DNA from: Rhodoplanes azumiensis
GTDB lineage: Bacteria > Pseudomonadota > Alphaproteobacteria > Rhizobiales > Xanthobacteraceae
Length of the DNA: 64,000 nucleotides
NCBI RefSeq assembly: GCF_042682915.1
Contig: NZ_JBHUIW010000024.1
Location: 1 to 64,000, forward strand
Reading direction: 5' to 3'
Positions 1 through 7,583 of the stretch are shown here, piece after piece (the first letter of the stretch is position 1; every line of letters begins with the position of its first letter). The notes beneath the pieces were generated by a model that saw nothing but the letters and a program-made list of their open reading frames with translations, made no database searches and was not told the DNA's origin. The translations under genes and the position numbers were made by a program.

Positions 1-196
1 CACCCGCCCAGGGAATCCCCCGGCGATTCAGCCACACCGAAAACCGCTCTAGATCGCGGCCGCGCCGCTCCGGCAACGGGCGTTTGCGGGTCGTCCGACA
101 TGCCGGAGACTGCCGGATGCGGTGCACTGTGAGGTCGGCTATTCTCGCGCCGCCGCCGCGATCGTCGCGCCGGCAACGCGACCGACGAGCCCCCCG

Positions 197-1414
197 ATGA
201 CGACCCCGAAGGATCCCGCCCACCCGGACGCCTCCAAGGAGGTGCTGGCCGCCAAGCTCGCCTCGACGGCCAGCCTGATCGAGCGGATGACGGCGCTCGC
301 CGTCTTCGTCGCACTCCTGCTCGGCGTGTTCCTGGTGGTGAAGCCGTTCATCACCGGCATCCTGTTCGGCGGCATTCTCGCCATCGCGACCTGGCCGTTG
401 CGCGACCTGCTGGTGCGGCACGGCTCGTCGACCGTGCTGGCCGCGAGCCTCCTGCTGCTCGCCGCCATCGCCACCATCGGGCTACCCGCCGTCTTCCTCG
501 CGCCCGGCCTCGCCGAGCGGCTGGTGAAGGGGCTGCAGCAGGCACAGACCTATTTCGCCGGGATGCCGGAGCTGCCGACTTGGCTCGCCAACATCCCGTT
601 CGTCGACGAGCCGATCCGCCGCATCTGGACCGACCTCGCCGATCCGAGCAGCATCGTCCAGGAGGTGTTCAAGTCCTACTCGGCCGAGCTGCAGCGGGCG
701 CTCGTCGAGATCGCCAAGGCGTTCGCCGACGGCATCTTCCAGGTGCTGGTGTCGCTCGCGGTGGCGACGCTGCTGTGGCTGCAGGGCGACACCATCGGCC
801 ACGCCATCCGCGACGTGACGGTGCGGCTCGGCGGCGACACGGCCGGCGCGGCACTCGACACCGCGGCCGACTCGGTGCGCGGCGTCGCCTACGGCATCGT
901 CGGCACGGCCGCCATCCAGGCCGGGCTGATGACCTTCGGGCTGCTGCTCGCCGGGGTGCCGGGCGCCGCCGTGCTCGGCTTCGTCTCGATGCTGATCGCG
1001 CTCAGCCAGTTCGGCATCCTGCTCGCGATCATCTGGGGCGGCGCCGGCTGGTGGCTGTTCACGCTCGGCCACACCGGCTGGGCGATCTTCATCATCGCCT
1101 GGGGCATCATGGTCTCGACCGTCGACAACGTGATCCGGCCCTGGCTGGTGAGCTTCGGCGCGGCGCTCCCGCTCACGCTGATCATCTTCGGCGTGCTCGG
1201 CGGCTTCCTCGCCTTCGGCTTCCTCGGCCTGTTCATCGGCCCGACGCTCTTGGGCGTCTTCGTCAATCTGCTCGATGCCTGGCGCCGCGCCACCGCCCCG
1301 CCGACGACGCCCGCCACGGTTCCGCCCTCCGGCCCCTCCGCGCTCGCCCAGGGCATCGGCACGGCCGTGCCGACCACGGCCGCGACGAAGGACGCGCTGG
1401 CGCCGGGGGAGTGA
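197..1414 (+). CDS. AI-2E family transporter (PerM/YdiK-like membrane protein)
   Basis: A 405-residue polytopic inner-membrane protein. Two hydrophobic spans lie near residues 35-80, followed by a soluble stretch with alternating Leu/Asp/Glu helices (about 90-190), then a block of closely spaced membrane helices to about residue 360. The family hallmarks are visible: DNVIRPWLVS and the Gly/Phe-rich GVLGGFLAFGFLGLFIGP near the C-terminus. The tail is Pro/Thr/Ala-rich and probably cytoplasmic. The family is named after an E. coli member proposed to export autoinducer-2, but other members move different solutes, so the substrate is open. The ATG at 197 was chosen over a GTG at 122 because the extra 25 residues are Ala/Pro-rich and carry no family similarity. 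It stands alone, convergent with the VWA gene. Confidence 0.85.
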   Translation: MTTPKDPAHPDASKEVLAAKLASTASLIERMTALAVFVALLLGVFLVVKPFITGILFGGILAIATWPLRDLLVRHGSSTVLAASLLLLAAIATIGLPAVFLAPGLAERLVKGLQQAQTYFAGMPELPTWLANIPFVDEPIRRIWTDLADPSSIVQEVFKSYSAELQRALVEIAKAFADGIFQVLVSLAVATLLWLQGDTIGHAIRDVTVRLGGDTAGAALDTAADSVRGVAYGIVGTAAIQAGLMTFGLLLAGVPGAAVLGFVSMLIALSQFGILLAIIWGGAGWWLFTLGHTGWAIFIIAWGIMVSTVDNVIRPWLVSFGAALPLTLIIFGVLGGFLAFGFLGLFIGPTLLGVFVNLLDAWRRATAPPTTPATVPPSGPSALAQGIGTAVPTTAATKDALAPGE

Positions 1415-1445
1415 GGAGAGCGCACTCCGGGGAGCGGCTCTCCCC

Positions 1446-1550
1446 GTCGTGGCCGGGCCGGCCGAAGGCCGTGACCCGGCCATCCATCCCTTCACAAGAA
1501 CGCTTGTCGCGAAACGGATGGATACGCGGGTCTTCGCCCGCGCATGACGA
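1446..1550. repeat. Intergenic palindromic element, family A copy
   Basis: The spacer between the first two convergent genes is filled by an imperfect inverted repeat. A left arm reading TGGCCGGG..CCCGGCCATCCA is answered by GGATGGATacgcggg..cgcgcATGACG on the right. A better copy lies at 60538-60644 and a deletion derivative at 38220-38247. Being tail-to-tail between genes, it could fold in both transcripts and help end them, but no U-tract is present. Confidence 0.6.
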
Positions 1551-1566
1551 AAGATGCGGCGGTTCG

Positions 1567-2742
1567 CTACCGCACCAGCTCCCGCATCGCCCTGTCCAAT
1601 CCCTCCAACGTCAGCGGGAACATGCGGCCGCCCATCAGCTGGCGGATCATGCGGATGGAGGACGTGTACTCCCACTGGTCCTCGGGCACCGGGTTGAGCC
1701 AGACGCAGGCCGGGTAGGTGCGGGTGACGCGGTCGAGCCAGACCTGGCCGGCCTCCTCGTTCATGTGCTCGACCGAGCCGCCCGGAGTCACGATCTCGTA
1801 GGGGCTCATCGAGGCGTCGCCGACGAAGATCACCTTGTAGTCGTGCGGATAGGTGTGCAGCACGTCGAAGGTCGGCGTGGCGTGGTCCCAGCGCCGCTTG
1901 TTCTCCTTCCACACGCGCTCGTACAGGCAGTTGTGGAAGTAGTAGTGTTCGAGGTGCTTGAACTCGAGCCGCGCGGCCGAGAACAGCTCCTCGGTCAGCG
2001 AGATGTGCCAGTCCATCGAGCCGCCGACGTCGAAGAAGGCCAGAACCTTCACGGCGTTGTGGCGCTCGGGCCGCATGTGGATGTCGAGATAGCCCTTGTG
2101 CGCCGTGCCCTTGATGGTGCCGTCGAGATCGAGCTCCTCGGGCGCGCCGGTGCGCGCGAATTTTCGCAGCCGCCGCAGCGCGATCTTGATGTTGCGGGTG
2201 CCGAGCTCGACCGTGTCGTCGAGATCCTTGAACTCGCGCCTGTCCCACACCTTCACGGCGCGAAAGTTGCGGTTGGTCTCCTGGCCGATACGGATGCCTT
2301 CGGGATTGTAGCCGTAGGCGCCGAACGGCGAGGTGCCGCCGGTGCCGATCCACTTGTTGCCGCCCTGGTGGCGGCCCTTCTGCTCGGCGAGGCGCTGCTT
2401 GATCGTCTCCAGGAGCTTGTCGAGCCCGCCCAGCGCCTCGATCTGCGCCTTCTCCTCGTCGGTGAGGTATTTCTCGGCGAGCGTCTTGAGCCAGTCGGCC
2501 GGGATCTCGGCCGTGATCGCCTCGGCCGTGCTCTCGAAGCCCTTGAACACGGTGCCGAACACGCGATCGAACTTGTCCAGGTTGCGCTCGTCCTTCACCA
2601 GGAGCGCGCGGGCCAGATAGTAGAAGTCCTCGACCTTGCGGCCCGCGAGGTCGGCGTCCATCGCCTCCATCAGGGTCAGATACTCGCGCAGCGTCACCGG
2701 CAGCCCGGCGCTCTTGAGCGCGTGGAAGAAGCTGATGAACAT
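1567..2742 (-). CDS. VWA domain-containing protein (CoxE-like)
   Basis: A 391-residue soluble protein with no signal peptide or membrane span. The N-terminal half is helical and charged, beginning MFISFFHALKSAGLPV as in many CoxE-like VWA proteins. The C-terminal half is a von Willebrand factor A fold whose metal site is D238-V-G-G-S242, a DxGxS form of the usual DxSxS. Such proteins normally act with a MoxR-family AAA+ ATPase to mature metalloenzymes or remodel complexes. No moxR gene sits on either side here, so the partner must lie elsewhere. The ATG at 2742 starts exactly where the family begins; upstream in-frame codons run through low-complexity repeat DNA. Metal binding and role are inferred from the family. 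Confidence 0.85.
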   Translation of the reverse strand: MFISFFHALKSAGLPVTLREYLTLMEAMDADLAGRKVEDFYYLARALLVKDERNLDKFDRVFGTVFKGFESTAEAITAEIPADWLKTLAEKYLTDEEKAQIEALGGLDKLLETIKQRLAEQKGRHQGGNKWIGTGGTSPFGAYGYNPEGIRIGQETNRNFRAVKVWDRREFKDLDDTVELGTRNIKIALRRLRKFARTGAPEELDLDGTIKGTAHKGYLDIHMRPERHNAVKVLAFFDVGGSMDWHISLTEELFSAARLEFKHLEHYYFHNCLYERVWKENKRRWDHATPTFDVLHTYPHDYKVIFVGDASMSPYEIVTPGGSVEHMNEEAGQVWLDRVTRTYPACVWLNPVPEDQWEYTSSIRMIRQLMGGRMFPLTLEGLDRAMRELVR

Positions 2743-3043
2743 CGGGCTCTCCGGCCGGGACGACGGGCCACGTCGTCCCTGGCGGTGTGGATGGCGCAGT
2801 ATAACGCCCGCCGGCGACCGGTCGAGCCGCGACCGCCCGACCGCCGCAGCCCCGGCGGCGCAGCCCCGGCCGGCGCAGGCTCGGAGGCGCAGGCTCGGAG
2901 GCGCAGGCTCGGAGGCGAGCCGGACCTGGCGTCTCGACCCGACGATTCGTCCCACCGGTCACGCTTTTGCCCTGTTGTCGCCGCGCCGCCGTATAGAACG
3001 AGGGCGAGGCCTGAGCCGGGCGGGCGGCCGACGGGAGACGACG
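2743..3043. other. Divergent intergenic region between the VWA and SGNH genes
   Basis: About 300 bp that should hold two divergent promoters. No convincing -35/-10 pair was seen. Its middle carries a perfect 14-bp tandem repeat (see 2872-2913). Immediately before the SGNH hydrolase start there is a purine-rich ACGGGAGACGACG that can serve as ribosome binding site. Confidence 0.5.
2872..2913. repeat. 14-bp tandem repeat, three units
   Basis: GGCGCAGGCTCGGA is repeated at 2872, 2886 and 2900 without a mismatch, in the spacer between two divergent genes. It is one of several short tandem duplications in this window. Confidence 0.85.
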
Positions 3044-5221
3044 ATGCGGTGGTGCGACGGAACGGCGACGGGAGCACGTGCGGCAACGCTGGCGGCTGTC
3101 CTCGCGGCGGTGCTGCTCCAGCCGGTGAACGCCCAGACGCCGCTCCAGCTGCCGACGTCCGGCGGCGAGTCGGGGCGGCCCTCGATCACGGTCCATCCCG
3201 ACCCGAACGCCGCGCCGGCCGTCGCGCCCGCGCCGCTGCCGGAGCCGGCGATCGGCGCGACCATCGACTGGCAGGTGAAGAACCGGTTCCGCCTGTTCCG
3301 CGACGAGAAGGATTTCCTGCGCCACGTCACGGCGGCGGCCGGGCGCAGCGTGCTGGCGACCGAGCAGGCGCTCGCCGCCGAGACGGACGGGCGCGGCTGG
3401 GCGCGCGACACCGTGGTGCGGCTGTGCACCGACGCGGCCGGGCGGGTCGCCGACGAGTGCCTGCGCGACGGCGTGCGCGAGTCGTATCTCGCCCCGGCCG
3501 ATCATCGCGTCGAGGCGCGGCTCGCCGGCGCCGTCGATCCGGCCGCCCGATGCACCTGGACGTTCGAGGACGGCGACTCGCTGCCGCGCAGCGTGACGGC
3601 GCCGTGCGCCGAGCCGGTGAATCTGCGCGTGGTGTTCGGCAAGCCGACCATCGCGGTGGTCGACATCGTGGCACCCGACGCGGCGACCTCCGGCCAGCCG
3701 CCGCGCCGCGCCACCACGGAGATCCTCGTCCAGGATCTGCTGATCGCCGGGCTCGGCGACTCGATCGCCTCGGGCGAGGGCAATCCGGACCGCCCCGTGG
3801 TGCTGTCCGACGAGGGCTTCTGCTTCCGCCGCTTCGGCGGCGGCGGCCGCAACGAGTTCTTCCGGCCGGGCCGGCAGGGCTTCAAGGGCGACAAGGCCTG
3901 CGAGTCGGGCGGCGGCAGCGCCGGCAGCGACGGCGACCGCGCCGAATGGGCGCGCCTCTCGGCGCGCTGGATGAGCGCGCCCTGTCACCGCTCGCTCTAC
4001 GGCTATCAGCTCCGCGCCGCGTTGGCGCTGGCGGTCGAAAACCCGCGCATCGCCGTCACGTTCCTGCCGCTCGCCTGCACGGGCGCCACGATCGAGACCG
4101 GCCTGTTCGCCGGCCAGCCGTCGCGCGAGCTCAACTGCGGCACCAGCGGCTCGGCCTCCTGCCCGCGCCAGATGCCGGGCCAGATCGCGCAGCTCCGCGA
4201 CCTCCTCGCCAAGGCCCGGAAGGCGCACCCGCAGCGCGGCCTCGATCTCGTGTTCCTCACCGTCGGAGCGAACGACGTCGATTTCTCCGGGCTGGTCGCC
4301 GACGTGATCATCGACGCCTCGGCCGAGCGCACGCTGTTCCGCCGCGCCGGCGTGATCGGCAGCGTCGAAGGCGCGCAGCGCGCCATCGACACGACGCTGC
4401 CGACCGGCTTCCACCGGCTGCGTTCCGCCCTCAAGCCGCTGCTCGGCGGCAGCCTCGACCGCCTCGTCTATGTCTCCTACGGTCATCCGGCGCTGGCCCC
4501 GCAGGGCGGCGCCTGCCCGACCAGCCGCGACGGCTTCGACGTGCATCCGGCCTTCGGGGTCGACGGCGACCGGCTCGCCCGCATCTCGCAGTTCGTCGAG
4601 CGCGGCTTCTTCCCGCGCCTGAAGGCGCTCGCGACCTGCACGGGCGGCGTCGCCTGCGCCGACCCGACCCGCGACCGCATGACCTTCGTCGACGCCCACC
4701 AGCCCGTGTTCGCCGACCACGGATTCTGCGCCCGCTCGGCCGAGGATCCGCCGTTCGACCGGGACTGCTTCGCCACCGACGGGACGAGCTTCGCGACCAG
4801 TCCGGTCGAAGGTGCGACCGCCCCGCTGACCTGCGCGGCGCGCCCTGCCGACTTCCGTCCCTATGCCCCGCGGGCGCGCTGGATCCGCACGGCGAACGAC
4901 AGCTATTTCGCCGCCATGACGTTCCCGGAGGGGGTGTCGCCGACCATGCAGCCGAGCGACCTGCACGACGCCACCTGGGGCGTGCTCTCCGCCGTCTACG
5001 GCGGCGCCGTCCATCCGACTGCCGAGGGCCATGCCGCCATGGCCGACGCCGCCCTGCCGGCCGCCCGCACGGTGCTGGGCCTGCCGCAGCCGGACACGAC
5101 GATCACGGCCGAGCCGCTGCCGCCCGCCCTGCCCGCTTCGGGCGCAGCCGGTCAAGCCGGTCCCTTGCCCGTCGCTCCGGTGCCGCAGACGGCCGGCTCG
5201 GGCGCCCTGCCCGGACGCTGA
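3044..5221 (+). CDS. Large secreted SGNH/GDSL-family hydrolase
   Basis: A 725-residue exported protein. Residues 1-30 form a signal peptide with likely cleavage after VNA-30. The SGNH blocks are present: G238-D239-S240 followed by IASGEGN (block I, nucleophile Ser240), ACTGATI (block II region), VGAND at 407-411 (block III), and H657 in VHPTAEGH (block V, catalytic His). The blocks are spread over more than 400 residues, much wider than in the usual roughly 200-residue SGNH esterases, so there are long insertions. Several paired Cys residues around 280-330 and 540-600 suggest disulfides, fitting a periplasmic or extracellular site. The GEGN after the nucleophile is typical of lipase-like members. 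The substrate (lipid, glycan ester or peptide) cannot be read from the sequence. Confidence 0.8.
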   Translation: MRWCDGTATGARAATLAAVLAAVLLQPVNAQTPLQLPTSGGESGRPSITVHPDPNAAPAVAPAPLPEPAIGATIDWQVKNRFRLFRDEKDFLRHVTAAAGRSVLATEQALAAETDGRGWARDTVVRLCTDAAGRVADECLRDGVRESYLAPADHRVEARLAGAVDPAARCTWTFEDGDSLPRSVTAPCAEPVNLRVVFGKPTIAVVDIVAPDAATSGQPPRRATTEILVQDLLIAGLGDSIASGEGNPDRPVVLSDEGFCFRRFGGGGRNEFFRPGRQGFKGDKACESGGGSAGSDGDRAEWARLSARWMSAPCHRSLYGYQLRAALALAVENPRIAVTFLPLACTGATIETGLFAGQPSRELNCGTSGSASCPRQMPGQIAQLRDLLAKARKAHPQRGLDLVFLTVGANDVDFSGLVADVIIDASAERTLFRRAGVIGSVEGAQRAIDTTLPTGFHRLRSALKPLLGGSLDRLVYVSYGHPALAPQGGACPTSRDGFDVHPAFGVDGDRLARISQFVERGFFPRLKALATCTGGVACADPTRDRMTFVDAHQPVFADHGFCARSAEDPPFDRDCFATDGTSFATSPVEGATAPLTCAARPADFRPYAPRARWIRTANDSYFAAMTFPEGVSPTMQPSDLHDATWGVLSAVYGGAVHPTAEGHAAMADAALPAARTVLGLPQPDTTITAEPLPPALPASGAAGQAGPLPVAPVPQTAGSGALPGR

Positions 5222-5579
5222 CGGTCCACGCGCATCGGCGCACGCAACGACCGCCCGAGAAGGTCGGCGCGTCACGAAACTGTCGTGCCAAGTCGGGCGC
5301 GGGCGCATGCTCCGGCCGCATGGCCGCTCCTGCAACGCGGCCTTGCGGACGGCACGACTTGTCGCGCCGCGAGTCGCCCGGCACGTTTCAGCGCACCCCC
5401 AAAACGTCCCGGAAGCGGACGACCGCTCCATCGTGCGAGCCTGTGACCCGGCCCGCCGCGACCGTTAGGTCGCGCGAGGACGACCGCGGGTTCCACCGGA
5501 TACTTCGGACGGATCGGTGGAGTACGATGGCCATGGCCGGCGCACCCCCGCTCTCCGACCCCAGACAGTGTGGGCAGCC
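5222..5579. other. Intergenic region upstream of the hydrogenase operon
   Basis: A spacer of about 360 bp with no supported gene. It should contain the hydrogenase promoter, since the two genes downstream overlap and form a unit. I looked for an FNR/FixK-type TTGAT-N4-ATCAA box and did not find one. A GTG at 5517 is in frame with the first hydrogenase gene and could extend it by 21 residues. Confidence 0.4.
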
Positions 5580-7583
5580 ATGACCGAGGTCAGCTACGGC
5601 GTCTGGGACGGCATCGTCTTCGACAATCGCGACGGTGCCTCCCCGTTTCCGGCGAGCGGTTTTCCCGAGCTCGCCAACGTCGACGATTTCGATCCGAAGA
5701 ATCGCATCAGGGCCTTCTTCGGCGACCGCGGCTTCTTCATCTTCGACCCGACCGTCAGCCTCGTCGACGCGCTGTGGCGCCAGATGGTCGAGGCCGCCGA
5801 CCAGTCCTGCGGCAAGTGCACGCCCTGCCGGATGGGCACCGTGCTGGTGCGCGACGCGCTCGACGCGCTGCGCCAGGGCCGGCCGAGCCCGCTCGGCCTC
5901 GCCGAGATCGAGCGGCTCGCCGAGCAGATGACCGCCACCTCCATGTGCGGCCTCGGCCAGACCTGCGCGAGCGCGCTGCTCGACGCGCTGCGCGGCTTCC
6001 GCGACGTGATCGAGGCCGAGATCGCCCGCGGACCGCAGCCCGAGCAGCACGGCATGGCCTACATGACGGCGCCCTGCATCGAGGCCTGCCCGTCGCGCAT
6101 CAACGTGCCGCGCTACATCGACTACATCCGCGACGGCAAGCCCGAGCACTCGCTCGGCGTCATCCTGCAGAAATACCCGATGGCGGCGACCTGCGGGCGC
6201 GTCTGCGTGCGCTTCTGCGAGATGGCGTGCCGGCGCAAGTTCGTCGACGAGGCGGTCGGCATCAAGACGCTCAAGCGCTATGTCGCCGACCAGCAGACGG
6301 GATCGCGCGCCCTCACCTTCGGGCGCGAGCTGATCGCCCAGCCGCTCGGTGCCGACATGCGGGTCGCCGTGGTCGGCGCCGGCCCGGCCGGCGTCTCCTG
6401 CGCCTATCATCTGCTGCTGCACGGCTATCACGTCGACATTCTCGAGGCGATGGGCGAGGCCGGCGGCATGGCGGCGATCGGCATCCCGTCCTACCGCCTG
6501 CCCAAGTCGGTTCTGCGCAAGGAGACCGACATCATCACCGAGCTCGGCGGCCGCTTCCTGTTCAACCGCGCGCTCGGCCGCGACTTCACCATCGACGACC
6601 TGTTCGCCCGCGGCTACCGCGCCGTGTTCCTCGCCATCGGCTGCCAGCAGGGCATCCGGCTCGGCGTCCAGGACGAGGATCCCTCGATGCCCGGCTACAA
6701 GTCCGGCATCGGCTTTCTTCTGGAGGTGCACGACCACGTCGCCGGGCTGAAGACCGTGTCGCTGTCGGGCGAGGTGATCGTGGTCGGCGGCGGCAACGTC
6801 GCCATGGACTGCGCCCGCTCGGCGCTGCGCATGGGCGCCGACAAGGTCCACGTCGTCTATCGTCGCACCCGCGAGGACATGCCCGCCGACAGCGAGGAGG
6901 TCGAGGCGGCGATCGCCGAGGGCGTCGTCTTCCACTTCCTCACCAACCCGGTCCGCATCGTCTCGGCGGACGGCCGCATCACCGGGGTCGAGCTCGCCAC
7001 CATGCGCCAGACCGAGCCCGACCGGCACGGCCGCCGCGGCGTCGAGGCGGTGCCCGGCACCGAGCGCGTGATGCCCTGCGTGACCCTCATCGCGGCGATC
7101 GGCCAGCAGGTCGTCAAGGGCGCCCTGACGGCGGACGACGGCATCGCCTTCGACCGCTGGAACTGCGTCGCGATCGACACGTTCGACCTCTCCACGTCGC
7201 GCCCGGGCGTGTTCGCCGGCGGCGACTGCGCGTCGGGTCCGTCCACCCTCATCCACGCGATGGCGAACGGCCTGAAGGCCGCCCGCTCGATCGACGACTG
7301 GATCCAGAAGGGCCACACCTGCTTCCAGGCGCGCACGCGCATGCGCCAGATTCTCAACGACAACAAGATGCTCGCCGACGACGCCGTCGAGGTGCCGGTG
7401 AAGCCGCAATACCGCGTCCACCATCCCGAGCTCGACCCGACCGTGCGCAAATTGATGTTCGAGGAGGTCGAGCAGACGATCAGCCCCGAGCAGGCCTATC
7501 GCGAGGCCAAGCGCTGCATGCGCTGCTATCGCACCTACTCGGTGATCACCGAGCGCGCGATTCCCGAAGGAGCCTCGCCATGA
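5580..7583 (+). CDS. NuoF [4Fe-4S]-domain / GltD-like flavoprotein, hydrogenase partner
   Basis: A 667-residue fusion. Residues 40-150 match only the C-terminal iron-sulfur part of NuoF-type subunits: C77-x2-C80-x2-C83 and C123 in SMCGLGQT can hold one [4Fe-4S] cluster. The FMN/NADH-binding and SLBB parts of NuoF are absent. Residues 160-240 form a GltD-like N-terminal cysteine domain (C166, C170-P, C205, C209, C213, C217). Then come an FAD Rossmann motif VAVVGAGPAG (263-271) and an NAD(P) motif VIVVGGGNVAMD (399-410), as in the small subunit of glutamate synthase. A CxxC pair (RCMRC) closes the protein. It overlaps the hydrogenase gene by ATGA, so the two are translationally coupled. The likely job is electron exchange between NAD(P)H and the hydrogenase. 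The ATG at 5580 is preferred; an in-frame GTG at 5517 is possible. Confidence 0.85.
   Translation: MTEVSYGVWDGIVFDNRDGASPFPASGFPELANVDDFDPKNRIRAFFGDRGFFIFDPTVSLVDALWRQMVEAADQSCGKCTPCRMGTVLVRDALDALRQGRPSPLGLAEIERLAEQMTATSMCGLGQTCASALLDALRGFRDVIEAEIARGPQPEQHGMAYMTAPCIEACPSRINVPRYIDYIRDGKPEHSLGVILQKYPMAATCGRVCVRFCEMACRRKFVDEAVGIKTLKRYVADQQTGSRALTFGRELIAQPLGADMRVAVVGAGPAGVSCAYHLLLHGYHVDILEAMGEAGGMAAIGIPSYRLPKSVLRKETDIITELGGRFLFNRALGRDFTIDDLFARGYRAVFLAIGCQQGIRLGVQDEDPSMPGYKSGIGFLLEVHDHVAGLKTVSLSGEVIVVGGGNVAMDCARSALRMGADKVHVVYRRTREDMPADSEEVEAAIAEGVVFHFLTNPVRIVSADGRITGVELATMRQTEPDRHGRRGVEAVPGTERVMPCVTLIAAIGQQVVKGALTADDGIAFDRWNCVAIDTFDLSTSRPGVFAGGDCASGPSTLIHAMANGLKAARSIDDWIQKGHTCFQARTRMRQILNDNKMLADDAVEVPVKPQYRVHHPELDPTVRKLMFEEVEQTISPEQAYREAKRCMRCYRTYSVITERAIPEGASP

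Noticed and set aside
5222..5579. FNR/FixK-type anaerobic box ahead of the hydrogenase operon
   Set aside because: No TTGAT-N4-ATCAA or near match was found on reading both strands.
482..5583. Very long frames of about 1650 residues on both strands spanning the first four genes
   Set aside because: They are antisense or out-of-frame shadows caused by extreme GC content at third positions; translations are Arg/Ala/Pro-rich and match no family, while the real genes are in other frames.
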